A stretch of 64,000 nucleotides of DNA from an uncultured Caldilineaceae bacterium (GTDB lineage Bacteria; Chloroflexota; Anaerolineae; Caldilineales; Caldilineaceae): positions 2,170,001 through 2,234,000 of the forward strand of contig OX638330.1 in assembly GCA_951812725.1 (NCBI GenBank). The letters run 5' to 3'. Position 1 is the stretch's first letter. The number at the start of each line of letters is the position of its first letter. Under the pieces are notes generated by a model that made no database searches, was not told the origin of the DNA, and saw only the letters and a program-made list of their open reading frames with translations. Positions 36,033 to 45,209 of the stretch are shown piece after piece. The position numbers were made by a program, and so were the translations under genes.

Positions 36033-37406
36033 ATGTCAGATTCGCGAAACAACAACCAGGAGTTGAGCAGACGTGGATTCCTGCAGGCGATGGCAATCGG
36101 CGCAGGCGGCGCCGCGCTGGCCGCATGTGTAGTGCCGGAAGGGGCCATGCCGGCCGCCGAAGAAGCAGCGGCGCCCGCGCAGGAAAACCTGCCGATCATC
36201 TATTGGTCGATGTTCGGTCTTCAGGAGGCTGCCCAGGCACAGAACCAGGTCGAACGCTTTAATGAAGAGACCGGCGAAGACGCGATTTTCATGTCGATTG
36301 GCTGGGGCAATGTAACCCAGAAAGCCCAGGTAGCAATTCAGGGCGGCAACCCACCCGACATGGTATCGCTCTGGTCTCAGGCTTATACGTGGGGTCCACG
36401 CGGGCTTTTGCTGCCCCTCGAGGACTACGCCGAACGGGACGGTTTTGACGGTGAGGGCTGGTCCAAACCGGCATGGGATGCGCTTTGGTCGGATGGCCAT
36501 CTCTGGGGCACAGGCCATACTCTTAACGTCTTCGCTCTGCACAGCAACGACACGCTTTTGGAAGAGGGCGGGTTCAGTGCAGACAGCCCGCCCGAAACTT
36601 TCGCCGACCTTGATGCGATGGCGGAGGCACTAACAACCTTTGATGACGACGGCAATATCACCCGGTTGGGCTTCCTGCCCTGGCTCAGGTCAGGCAGCCT
36701 TTGGCACTGGGGCTGGGCCAATGGCGCTCAGTTCTACGATGAGGATACCGACACGATCACAGCTGATTCTGAAGAGGCGTTGCTCTATACTCTCGAATGG
36801 TTCAAGTCTTACGCGGATCAGTACGATATCGAGAAGATCGACCGTTATGTATCCGGGTTCGGCAATCGCAGTTCACTGACGGAAGATCCCTGGTACGTTG
36901 ACAAGATCGTCTTGCAGATCGACGGCAGCTGGAAGCGAAGTTGGATCCCGCGCTATGCACCCGAGCTTGAATACTCGGTATTCAAGTCCCCGTATGGCCC
37001 TGGATACACCGAACCAACCAGCCTGGTTGAGATTGGCGCGATGTTCAACGTTCCCAACGGCGCCAAGAATCCGGACGGAGGATGGAAACTGGCCCACTTC
37101 ATGGCGGCCAAGCAGCAGCAGATTGAGTTTGGCAATCTGGTTGGCGACGTTCCCCCTCTGAACGAAGCTGCGCGCGATCCGGAGTTTCTGAATTCGCTAC
37201 CATTCAACGAGCTTTATGTCGAGTTGACCGAGTCGGCGGGCGGCCGCGCCTGGCCGCGCATTCCGGTTCTGGAGCAGTACAAGACTGAGATTCGGCGCCT
37301 CCAGGACGAAGTAATTCACGGCCAAATCGAACCGCAGCAGGGCTTGGACGATATGACAGCGAAACTGCAGCAGGAGTTGATCGACTTCCGCCAGCAGGTT
37401 GGCTAA
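36033..37406 (+). CDS. Extracellular solute-binding lipoprotein of sugar ABC transporter
   Basis: ATG 36033 follows AAGGGA and gives 457 residues. A twin-arginine lipoprotein signal is plain: RRGFLQAMAIGAGGAALAAC. The rest matches the family-1 solute-binding fold (IIYWSMFGLQEAAQAQNQVE, NPPDMVSLWSQAYTWGPRG, GAMFNVPNGAKNPDGGWK). It catches a sugar or oligosaccharide outside the cell and passes it to the permeases encoded next. Tat export with a lipid anchor is common for such proteins in Chloroflexota. An earlier in-frame start at 35757 would include the upstream gene end and is not supported. Confidence 0.9.
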   Translation: MSDSRNNNQELSRRGFLQAMAIGAGGAALAACVVPEGAMPAAEEAAAPAQENLPIIYWSMFGLQEAAQAQNQVERFNEETGEDAIFMSIGWGNVTQKAQVAIQGGNPPDMVSLWSQAYTWGPRGLLLPLEDYAERDGFDGEGWSKPAWDALWSDGHLWGTGHTLNVFALHSNDTLLEEGGFSADSPPETFADLDAMAEALTTFDDDGNITRLGFLPWLRSGSLWHWGWANGAQFYDEDTDTITADSEEALLYTLEWFKSYADQYDIEKIDRYVSGFGNRSSLTEDPWYVDKIVLQIDGSWKRSWIPRYAPELEYSVFKSPYGPGYTEPTSLVEIGAMFNVPNGAKNPDGGWKLAHFMAAKQQQIEFGNLVGDVPPLNEAARDPEFLNSLPFNELYVELTESAGGRAWPRIPVLEQYKTEIRRLQDEVIHGQIEPQQGLDDMTAKLQQELIDFRQQVG

Positions 37407-37479
37407 TAGAGAAGTCCCCTGGCACGTACATCCCGGCGGGTTGACTAATCGACCCGCCGGGAAACAGGAGAAGGCGGGC

Positions 37480-38382
37480 ATGACACTTGGACTTACGCGA
37501 CAAGAGTTTCGGCGCTTGCGGGTAGGATTGCTTTTTGCGCTTCCCTGGATCATCGGTTTCATGAGTTTTACGATTTTCCCGGTCGTTTACTCTTTCTACT
37601 ACAGCCTCAACGTGTTTACGACTTTTGGGCAGCCCCTGCACTGGGTCGGGTTGAGCAACTATTTCAAATTGGTGAATGACGATCTCTTTTGGGTTTCGCT
37701 TTATAACACGATGTACATGGTCGTCTTTGGCGTCTCCTTTCACATTTTTCTGGCCATCATTCTCGGGCTACTGCTCAACCAGAATTTGCGCGGCGTTTCC
37801 ATTTACAGGACCGTCTATTATATTCCAACGATCGTCCCGATTGTCGCCACTTCTGTGCTCTGGATGTGGGTGTTCAACCCTGAATTCGGTCTTATCAATT
37901 CCGCGCTAAGCGTAATAGACGTCCACGGTCCGGGATGGCTGACCGACCCAATTTTGTCAAAGCCATCGTTGATTCTGATGGGCGTGTGGACCATCGGTGG
38001 AACATTAGTAATTTTTCTGGCCGGGCTGCAGGACATTCCCCAGCATCTATTTGATGCGGCGATGATCGATGGCGCGGGGGCCCTGCAGAGGATCAGGAAT
38101 GTTACTCTTCCGATGCTGTCCCCGGTAATCTTTTTCAATGTAATCATGGGCGTAATCAGTGGTTTCCAGATTTTCGCCCAGGCTTTCATCATGACCAGGG
38201 GCGGCCCCTTAGACACGACCCTGTTCTACGCCTACTACCTTTACCAGAACGCTTTTGAGTTTTTCCAAATGCCCTATGCTTCGGCGATGGCCTGGATCTT
38301 GTTCCTTGTCGTAATGGGGACAACACTGATCATTTTCCGCAGCTCGGCTCGCTTGGTTTACTACGAAGGTGAGGAACGATAG
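37480..38382 (+). CDS. Sugar ABC transporter permease (MalF-like)
   Basis: ATG 37480, with CAGGAG upstream, gives 300 residues and about six membrane helices. The cytoplasmic EAA loop AAMIDGAGALQRIRNVTLP contacts the ATPase subunit. It works with the binding protein (36033) and the second permease, which begins four bases after this stop. The substrate is inferred only from the family and the GH42 gene downstream. Confidence 0.92.
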   Translation: MTLGLTRQEFRRLRVGLLFALPWIIGFMSFTIFPVVYSFYYSLNVFTTFGQPLHWVGLSNYFKLVNDDLFWVSLYNTMYMVVFGVSFHIFLAIILGLLLNQNLRGVSIYRTVYYIPTIVPIVATSVLWMWVFNPEFGLINSALSVIDVHGPGWLTDPILSKPSLILMGVWTIGGTLVIFLAGLQDIPQHLFDAAMIDGAGALQRIRNVTLPMLSPVIFFNVIMGVISGFQIFAQAFIMTRGGPLDTTLFYAYYLYQNAFEFFQMPYASAMAWILFLVVMGTTLIIFRSSARLVYYEGEER

Positions 38383-38386
38383 GGCC

Positions 38387-39286
38387 ATGGGCAGGACAAC
38401 GACGACCCTAAAGCGGCAACAACAGGTGGGTACCTCTGGCTTGGGCAGCCTCACGAGGACACAACGCGAGACGTTGAGCCATTCAGCCAGCCATGTCGGA
38501 CTTTTCGTGGCGGGGCTTCTGTTCTTCCTGCCTTTCTTTTGGCTGGTTTCCACTTCATTGAAGGATCTTGACCAGATATTTACGCTGCCGCCCGTTTGGA
38601 TTCCCGACCCGTTTCGGTGGCTGAACTATCCGGAGTCATTGAGTTACTTCCCATTTTTTCAGCAGTTGCGCAATACGCTGGTCATAGCAGTTTCGGCAGT
38701 GTTTCTGACGGTGGTTTCGAGCTCCCTGGTCGCTTACAGTTTCTCAAGGCTGCGCTGGCATGGCCGCGACATTCTATTCTTTGCCATGCTTTCGACGATG
38801 ATGCTGCCTTACCAGGTTACGATGATACCGCTTTTCATCATGTTCAGGAGTCTTGGCTGGGTCAATACGCTTCTGCCGCTGATTGTGCCTCATGCCTTTG
38901 GCGTTCCGTTTTTCATTTTCCTGCTGCGCCAGTTCTTTCTTAGTCTGCCCAGAGATCTGGACGACGCCGCCATTATTGACGGTTGCTCAGAGTTCGGCGT
39001 CCTGTGGCGGGTCATACTTCCTCTGGCCAAGCCGGCTCTGGCTACGGTGGCGCTCTTTCAGTTCCTGGGAAGCTGGAACGATTTCATTGGGCCGCTGATT
39101 TACCTCAATGATCCCAGCAAGTACACGCTCTCGCTGGGAATTCAAGTCTTTGTCAGTACGGTAGGTGTTCAGTGGGGATGGATGATGGCGGTAACAACGG
39201 TGTTGACAGTGCCAGTTATCGTGCTCTTCTTCTTTACGCAGAGGACATTCATTCAGGGCATTGCCCTTACCGGCATCAAGGGGTAG
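38387..39286 (+). CDS. Sugar ABC transporter permease (MalG-like)
   Basis: 299 residues from ATG 38387, with six predicted helices and an EAA loop DAAIIDGCSEFGVLWRVILP. The short N-terminal arm before the first helix (LFVAGLLFFLPFFWLVSTSL) fits MalG-type permeases. No ATP-binding subunit gene follows, so the transporter must use a shared MsmK-type ATPase encoded elsewhere. It is co-transcribed with the upstream permease. Confidence 0.92.
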   Translation: MGRTTTTLKRQQQVGTSGLGSLTRTQRETLSHSASHVGLFVAGLLFFLPFFWLVSTSLKDLDQIFTLPPVWIPDPFRWLNYPESLSYFPFFQQLRNTLVIAVSAVFLTVVSSSLVAYSFSRLRWHGRDILFFAMLSTMMLPYQVTMIPLFIMFRSLGWVNTLLPLIVPHAFGVPFFIFLLRQFFLSLPRDLDDAAIIDGCSEFGVLWRVILPLAKPALATVALFQFLGSWNDFIGPLIYLNDPSKYTLSLGIQVFVSTVGVQWGWMMAVTTVLTVPVIVLFFFTQRTFIQGIALTGIKG

Positions 39287-39356
39287 CAGGACGGCCGCAG
39301 GCCTCACAGGCTGGGAACAGATTCAGTGTGTTGACTCCTGATTCAGGAGGGCTCCT

Positions 39357-41345
39357 TTGTCCAGACATGAAGGTATCCTGATTGGTACCCATTATGAATA
39401 TCCGTTCGGCGGCATGGCGACACGGCCGGAATGGCTGCCGCAGGGGGAGGAAGACTGGCGTCGGGATCTGGAGATGATCAAGGATACCGGCTTCGACTCG
39501 GTCCGCATCCGTATCGGCCTCGACAGCAGTCTGGACGAGGTAGGGCGTCTGTTGGACATTTGCCACGAGCTGGGCATCGGCGTTCTGTTCGGTTTTGCAA
39601 CTTTCTACGTGCACAACAGTTTCATTGAAGCGTTTCCCGATGCTAAGGTGGTGGATCGAAACGGAGTTGCGTACCCCCGGCACGAACATGATTTCAGCTG
39701 GCAGCGAGCTTGTATCAACCATCCCGAGTATCGTCGCCAGAGAGACCAGCTGCTGGCCGACACGGCAACATGCTTTGCTTTCCACCCGGCGATCATCGAC
39801 TGGGACGTACACAATGAACCCAGTATCGGTCCCGGTGACCATGCTTGTTACAGCCCGCATACGGTAGCCCGGTACCAAGAAGATCTGGCGACGCGGTTCT
39901 CTTCAATCTCGCAGGTGAATGATCGATGGGGAACGTCATTTGGCGACTTCAGTAGTGTCGAGCCGCCAACAGAGGTAGATCAGGATCCGGACGGCTCTTG
40001 GAGAGACTGGCGGGAGTTTATCGCACGCAACCTCAGCGAGTTCCTATTGGGCGGCATTGATATCATCAAACAGCATGCGCCGGGCGTTCGGGCTAGTTTC
40101 AACTATACGGACCCGTATGGAATTCAGGGGAACGGGCAGGACTGGTGGATACTTCCGCAGCTGGACTACGCGTCGTCAAGCCACTACTGGGGATCAGGGC
40201 CGCGCACGGGGGCAGAGGCCGGATCGCGCATCGCTCTCCTCAAGGCACTGGCGCCCGGCTCCCAGGCCTGGTTGACCGAGTGCCAAGGGGGACCATTCCG
40301 TTCGGACATTTTGTGGCGGGGCATCAATATTGAGGCCGAAGTTAACCAAGTTTTCAGTTACGCCAGTCACGCCCACTACTTCTATCGCTGGGAACCGCTG
40401 ATGTCGGGGCCGGAACCTTGGATCAACCACATGGTTGATGCCGACGAGTACGACACAGAGCGAAGGCTGGCAACCAAGCGAGTTATCGCGGACCTGCGGC
40501 GCTACGAAGACCTGATTGCAGCTGGCGACACGGTCCCTGCCAGAATTGGCATCTACTTGACTCGCGAAATGATTTGGGCGGCAAACGCCCGCGAAGTGCC
40601 GATCAGTGAAGTGGTAGTCGGCCTATACGCCCTTTTCATGGACCTGGGCTTTGAAGTCACGTTCGTACCCAATGCCTTCGATGCTGATTGCGGCCTGGAA
40701 GTCGTCGCGATCCCCTTCACTCTAGGCATATCGTCAGCCGAAGCGCAGGCCCTGCAGACTTATGTAGAGAAAGGCGGCAGAGTCATTGCCGAATTGCCAA
40801 TGACAGATCTGGAGGAATGCCAGAAGGTTGGCGAGGCTCTAGGTTTGGCCTGCCGCGAGTGGATCAGTCCCATCTACTTCATCGCAGGTTGGAGCGTAAA
40901 CGATTCAGACGGAAAGTTCGGGGGATTCGCATTTCACGACCAGGTGTTGTTGGACGACTTCCGTGGTCATGCGGTTGCAACTTACCGTGATAGCGGCGAA
41001 CCGGCGCTGATAACCGCCGGGCAGGATGGCAGGCTTCTGATTCCAACTTTCGCGCTTGGCCGCTCCTATTTTTCATCGCTTCACCGCGGCCTGAGACGGT
41101 TGATACGTGAGTGGCTTCCCGAATCACTGGCTCCCGATGTTACCATAGAGGGCGTCCCTGACGAGTACCGTTCTCTCGTGGAGGCCCGCCTCGTCGAGAG
41201 CGAACGCGGCAACCTACTCTTCGTGATAAATCGGTCGGGGTATGACTGGGATGTAGAAATTCAGCCAAGAGGCTACGGCGCGGAAAAACTCAGGTTGCCG
41301 ACCTTTGGCGCCGCCCATCGTTTGGTGCGAAGGATCAACCAATAG
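39357..41345 (+). CDS. GH42-type beta-galactosidase-like glycoside hydrolase
   Basis: 662 residues from TTG 39357, which has GGAGGG six bases upstream. A TIM barrel at about 1-385 shows the acid/base Glu in IDWDVHNEPSIG (near 160) and the nucleophile Glu in AWLTECQGGPF (near 303). A trimerisation-like flavodoxin domain (about 395-585) follows, then a small beta domain. GH42 enzymes cut terminal beta-galactosides or arabinosides, usually inside the cell. No signal peptide is present. It should process the sugar brought in by the adjacent ABC transporter. The Zn alcohol dehydrogenase gene follows. Confidence 0.88.
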   Translation: MSRHEGILIGTHYEYPFGGMATRPEWLPQGEEDWRRDLEMIKDTGFDSVRIRIGLDSSLDEVGRLLDICHELGIGVLFGFATFYVHNSFIEAFPDAKVVDRNGVAYPRHEHDFSWQRACINHPEYRRQRDQLLADTATCFAFHPAIIDWDVHNEPSIGPGDHACYSPHTVARYQEDLATRFSSISQVNDRWGTSFGDFSSVEPPTEVDQDPDGSWRDWREFIARNLSEFLLGGIDIIKQHAPGVRASFNYTDPYGIQGNGQDWWILPQLDYASSSHYWGSGPRTGAEAGSRIALLKALAPGSQAWLTECQGGPFRSDILWRGINIEAEVNQVFSYASHAHYFYRWEPLMSGPEPWINHMVDADEYDTERRLATKRVIADLRRYEDLIAAGDTVPARIGIYLTREMIWAANAREVPISEVVVGLYALFMDLGFEVTFVPNAFDADCGLEVVAIPFTLGISSAEAQALQTYVEKGGRVIAELPMTDLEECQKVGEALGLACREWISPIYFIAGWSVNDSDGKFGGFAFHDQVLLDDFRGHAVATYRDSGEPALITAGQDGRLLIPTFALGRSYFSSLHRGLRRLIREWLPESLAPDVTIEGVPDEYRSLVEARLVESERGNLLFVINRSGYDWDVEIQPRGYGAEKLRLPTFGAAHRLVRRINQ

Positions 41346-41486
41346 ACAGTTCGAAATGCGTTTGTGCACTACGCTACAGGACGGGCCGGCGATTCCTTGC
41401 CCTCAGGCAGCGACGGCAGAGCGGGTTGTTGAGGGCAGAGGCATTGTAAAGAAGAATCTGATTTTTCCATTAAGAGGGAGTGAGGA

Positions 41487-42593
41487 ATGGAGACGAGAGC
41501 CGCAGTTGTATATGAACACGACGCACCAGTCGTCGTTGAAACGTTAACGCTGGACGATCCCAAAGATAACGAAGTCCTGCTGCGGATGGGAGCTAGCGGG
41601 GTATGCCACTCCGACCTGTCGGTGGTGAACGGCACGATTTTTTACCCCCCGCCGGTCGCACTCGGCCATGAGGGAGCCGGGGTGGTGGAACGCGTCGGAG
41701 CGAATGTTTCCTATGTCAAGCCGGGCGACCACGTCATATTGTCGTTCGTGACCTACTGCGAAGCCTGCGTGATGTGTGAGATGGGCCGCGTATGTCTGTG
41801 CCAGGGTATCGATGCACGCAAGGGCTATCTCCTTGACAACACCTGCCGTTTGCACAACAACAAGGGCCATGACATTCCGCAGATGTCCCGCATCGCCACC
41901 ATGTCGGAGTTGGCCGTCGTACCCGAACAGGCCCTGATCAAGATTGATTCGGGTTATCCGCTGGACAGGGCCGCGCTGGTCGGCTGCGGCGTCACTACAG
42001 GGGTAGGCGCGGTGTTGAGAACAGCTGAGGTGGAAGCAGGAAGCACGGTCGCTGTCATTGGCACAGGGGGCGTAGGCCTCAATGCAGTTCAGGGCGCGAA
42101 AATCGCTGACGCAGAGCGCATCATCGCGGTAGACCTGATGGAAAACAAGTTGGAGTTTGCCCGTCAGTTTGGCGCAACCGATACAGTGAACGGCTCTGAA
42201 GTGGATCCGGTTGAGGCCGTCAAGGAGTTGACGGGAGGATTGGGCGTCGACTATGCCTTTGAAGCGATCGGAAGCTCTGTGACAATCAGGCAGGCCTTCG
42301 ATATGGTTCGGTTTGGCGGTACAGCAGTTGCGATTGGATTGGCGCGCCAAGACGATATTGTGCCGATTCCGCCGCAGGAACTGATTTGGGCCGAAAAGAA
42401 GCTTTTGGGCTCCTACTACGGTTCATCTCGTCCCCGAGTGGATATGCCCGAATACCTCCGCCTCTATGATGAAGGGATACTGAAACTCGACGAGTTGATT
42501 ACGCAGACTTATCAGTTGGAGCAGATCAACGAGGCGTTTGCGGACATGGAAGCGGGCAAGAACGCCCGCGGGATTTTGGCCTTGGATATGTAG
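41487..42593 (+). CDS. Zn-dependent medium-chain alcohol dehydrogenase
   Basis: 368 residues with both zinc sites of the MDR family. The catalytic site has C-H-S in GASGVCHSDLSV and GHEGAGVVERVG; the structural site has CEACVMCEMGRVCLC. The Rossmann NAD site is AVIGTGGVGLNAVQGAKI. It oxidises an alcohol to the aldehyde or the reverse; the substrate cannot be named. It is 140 bp after the glycosidase and in the same direction, so it may use a product of that pathway. Confidence 0.92.
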   Translation: METRAAVVYEHDAPVVVETLTLDDPKDNEVLLRMGASGVCHSDLSVVNGTIFYPPPVALGHEGAGVVERVGANVSYVKPGDHVILSFVTYCEACVMCEMGRVCLCQGIDARKGYLLDNTCRLHNNKGHDIPQMSRIATMSELAVVPEQALIKIDSGYPLDRAALVGCGVTTGVGAVLRTAEVEAGSTVAVIGTGGVGLNAVQGAKIADAERIIAVDLMENKLEFARQFGATDTVNGSEVDPVEAVKELTGGLGVDYAFEAIGSSVTIRQAFDMVRFGGTAVAIGLARQDDIVPIPPQELIWAEKKLLGSYYGSSRPRVDMPEYLRLYDEGILKLDELITQTYQLEQINEAFADMEAGKNARGILALDM

Positions 42594-42633
42594 CGCGAGG
42601 CAGTTCGGCGACTGCGCTCTATCTGCACGGTTT

Positions 42634-45093
42634 CTAAGTGGGCTCGGATGAGCGAAGGCCAATAATATCGAGTGACTTCCAGGCTGCGCGTTCGTTGAGC
42701 CACTGGTTGTGCAGTTCTGTTGGCAAGGCGCCTTCACCGAGTCTGCGTTCAGTTTCTTTGCTGCAACGAAGTTCGACGCCAAAGCTGTTGGATTCGCGTC
42801 CGGCTTTCTCTATGCGCGTCCGCAGGTTACCCAGCCCCGCCAGAGCGGCAGAGACCTCCCCTTCCGATGGGACACTGTCGCTAAGAATTCCTTCTTCCTG
42901 GTCTGCCTTTCCATCCTGTAGTCGAGTCAGTTGCCAACGCCAGCGCAGACCGCCGGCGTTTTCGTCGCCTACGACGGAGACGTCTACGGAAAAGTCGGCT
43001 TGGCTGGCAAGTGCCGACTTGTAGAACTGATATACGCCGCGAAAGTTGCGACTGAACTGCGCGGGCGGAAGATCGCGGCGGGCTTGTTTACCGTAACCCC
43101 TGCTTGACAGCCTCTCATCTAGAATTGCAACTACGCCCCGGTCGGCAGTTCGCCTGATCAGGCGACCAAATCCCTGTTTCAGTGACAGGGTCATCAGCGG
43201 GACCATGTAATTTCTGAAGCTGCTGCCGTCCTCGATTTCTTCCAAAGCTTTCATGCGGGCGTCGTGCAAGGGGTCGCTTGGTGTAGGAAAGGGCAGTTTG
43301 TCCAGCACAACCAAGCTTAGGTCGTCGCCGGGGAGATCGACACCTTCCCAGAAGGATTTCGTTGCCAGGAGTACGCTGTGCGGCGTCTCTCTGAACCAGT
43401 CCAGTAGCGCGTTGCGGGGCAGTTGTCCTTGGGCCTGGAGGGGCCAGGCCACGCCTTCCAATCTGTTACAGGCCTGTTGCAGTCCGCTCCAACTGGTAAA
43501 GAGACACAGTGCCCTTCCCCTGCTCACATTGAGCAGGCGCTCCAGTTCAATGGCCACGGCGTCGTAGAATGGGTCTTTGGCCCGCCAGTTAAAGGGTGGC
43601 AGGGCCGGTTGATATAGCAGGGCCTGTTGAGTGTAGTCGAATGTTGCGCCAGCTACCAGTTCCAGTGGAATTTCAGACACTCCGCATCTACTTCTGAAAT
43701 GCTCGAAGTTGCCGTCAGTTGCTAATGTGGCGCTAGTACATATGACCGTGCGTCCTTCCTCGACAAACAGATGCCGAGAAAGCTTCTGGGCCGGGTCGAT
43801 AGGCGCGGCATGAATGCGAAGCTTCAGGTGGCGAGCTCCGCTGATTTTTTCGGCGTAGCGTACAGTGACGTCATCCCTTGAACTGGTGGCAACGGCCTGC
43901 AGTTTCGCGGCAAGAGAGCCCAAGGCGGTCACAGCCAGGTCATAGTTGGCCTTGTCTTCTGACTCCTCGGGGGAGAGGGGAGGGTGCCCGTCCTGTTCCG
44001 GCCGTTCGTAAGGATGCGCCTGACGCATATCATCCTGCAGTTTTCGGAGGCTGGCGGCCACCTTTTTCATTTCTTCCAGCTCGTGGTCTATGCGAAAGAC
44101 TCTTTGTTCCGACAACCGTTCCACTTCTGAGAAGGCAAGCCGGTTGTGCCAAAGCAGCTCATCCAGCAGATCGTTTTCCAGGTGTGCTTTGAAGACGGCG
44201 CCCGCCAGAAGCTGCTCCAGAGCATAGTCAGAGGTCTCCACTTCGAACACCGATGTGGCAGTGTTTTCGAGCTGGTGGGCCTCGTCAACAATGTAGACAT
44301 CAGCCTGCGGTAGAATGGCCTGTCCTACTTCTCCCAGCTCGAGCGCATTCAGCAGGAGATGATGATTAGTTATGATCACCTGTGCCTGGCGTGCCTTTTC
44401 CCGCATCGTGTTAACGAAGCAGTTGTCATCGAAATGGGCGCAGTTGCGGCCAATGCAGTCGTCGGGGAAGCTGACGACTCGGGGCCGCAGATCGTTCTTC
44501 AGGACAAATGGCAAGTCATCGACATCCCCGGTTTCTGTATCCGACAGCCAACTGCGGAGATAGGCGACCTGCTCATCCTCCCCGTCCAAAAAGGTAAGAC
44601 GACTTCTTTCGACGGCCTCTTTTTCCCATTTGTGGCTGCAGACATAGTTAGCGCGCCCTTTGACCACGACGGCTTCAATGGGACGATCGAGGACCTTGCG
44701 CAAGAAGGGGATGTCTTTGCGGAAGAGCTGGTCTTGCAATGACTTATTGGCGGTGGCAACTACGACCGTTCGTTCACTGAGGACGGCCGGAAGCAGGTAG
44801 GCAATTGACTTGCCGGTACCCGTGGGAGCCTCAATCAGCGCTGGCCGTTCTTCGAGAATGGCATGTTTGACTATTTCTGCCATTTCGGCCTGCCCAGGCC
44901 TCAATTCGTAGTCGTCCATTGCGGAGGCCAAAGCGCCGCCGGATCCAAAGAAAGCCGGCAGGTCCGTCTCTTCCAGAGGAGATGGTTTCTGTTCGTCCCT
45001 GTCGTTGCCATAGCGGCCCTTTTGCTCTTGAACCTCAATGAGAGAAAGGTCAGCAGGCAGTTCCGAAATGTAGGTCTGCTCAGATTGTTCCAT
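42634..45093 (-). CDS. DinG/XPD-type ATP-dependent DNA helicase
   Basis: 819 residues from ATG 45093. Superfamily 2 helicase motifs are present: Walker A EAPTGTGKS (near 95), DEAH box in VYIVDEAHQLENT, and C-terminal LFTSWSGLQQACNRLE and GFGRLIRRTADRG. Cys residues in NYVCSHKW, PDDCIGRNCAHF and DNCFVN are placed like the four that bind a [4Fe-4S] cluster in XPD/DinG. It unwinds damaged or structured DNA. The ATG lacks a clear ribosome site; TTG 45111 is an alternative. Confidence 0.9.
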   Translation of the reverse strand: MEQSEQTYISELPADLSLIEVQEQKGRYGNDRDEQKPSPLEETDLPAFFGSGGALASAMDDYELRPGQAEMAEIVKHAILEERPALIEAPTGTGKSIAYLLPAVLSERTVVVATANKSLQDQLFRKDIPFLRKVLDRPIEAVVVKGRANYVCSHKWEKEAVERSRLTFLDGEDEQVAYLRSWLSDTETGDVDDLPFVLKNDLRPRVVSFPDDCIGRNCAHFDDNCFVNTMREKARQAQVIITNHHLLLNALELGEVGQAILPQADVYIVDEAHQLENTATSVFEVETSDYALEQLLAGAVFKAHLENDLLDELLWHNRLAFSEVERLSEQRVFRIDHELEEMKKVAASLRKLQDDMRQAHPYERPEQDGHPPLSPEESEDKANYDLAVTALGSLAAKLQAVATSSRDDVTVRYAEKISGARHLKLRIHAAPIDPAQKLSRHLFVEEGRTVICTSATLATDGNFEHFRSRCGVSEIPLELVAGATFDYTQQALLYQPALPPFNWRAKDPFYDAVAIELERLLNVSRGRALCLFTSWSGLQQACNRLEGVAWPLQAQGQLPRNALLDWFRETPHSVLLATKSFWEGVDLPGDDLSLVVLDKLPFPTPSDPLHDARMKALEEIEDGSSFRNYMVPLMTLSLKQGFGRLIRRTADRGVVAILDERLSSRGYGKQARRDLPPAQFSRNFRGVYQFYKSALASQADFSVDVSVVGDENAGGLRWRWQLTRLQDGKADQEEGILSDSVPSEGEVSAALAGLGNLRTRIEKAGRESNSFGVELRCSKETERRLGEGALPTELHNQWLNERAAWKSLDIIGLRSSEPT

Positions 45094-45127
45094 TATTTCA
45101 TCGTAGCACAAATGTGCAGGTTTTGCA

Positions 45128-45170
45128 AAAGAAAGGACGCCCTCGATGATGGTAAAGAGGGCGTCCTTTG
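45128..45170 (-). terminator. Rho-independent terminator after the LysM-FAS1 gene
   Basis: A perfect 13-bp stem AAAGGACGCCCTC/GAGGGCGTCCTTT with a 12-base loop (stems 45132-45144 and 45157-45169), followed on the minus strand by CTTTTG. It lies about 40 bp past the FAS1 stop and just before the helicase start, so it would separate the two minus-strand transcripts. Confidence 0.85.
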
Positions 45171-45209
45171 GGCTGAATTGGGCACTGAAATTGGTGCCAA
45201 ACCTAGGTA

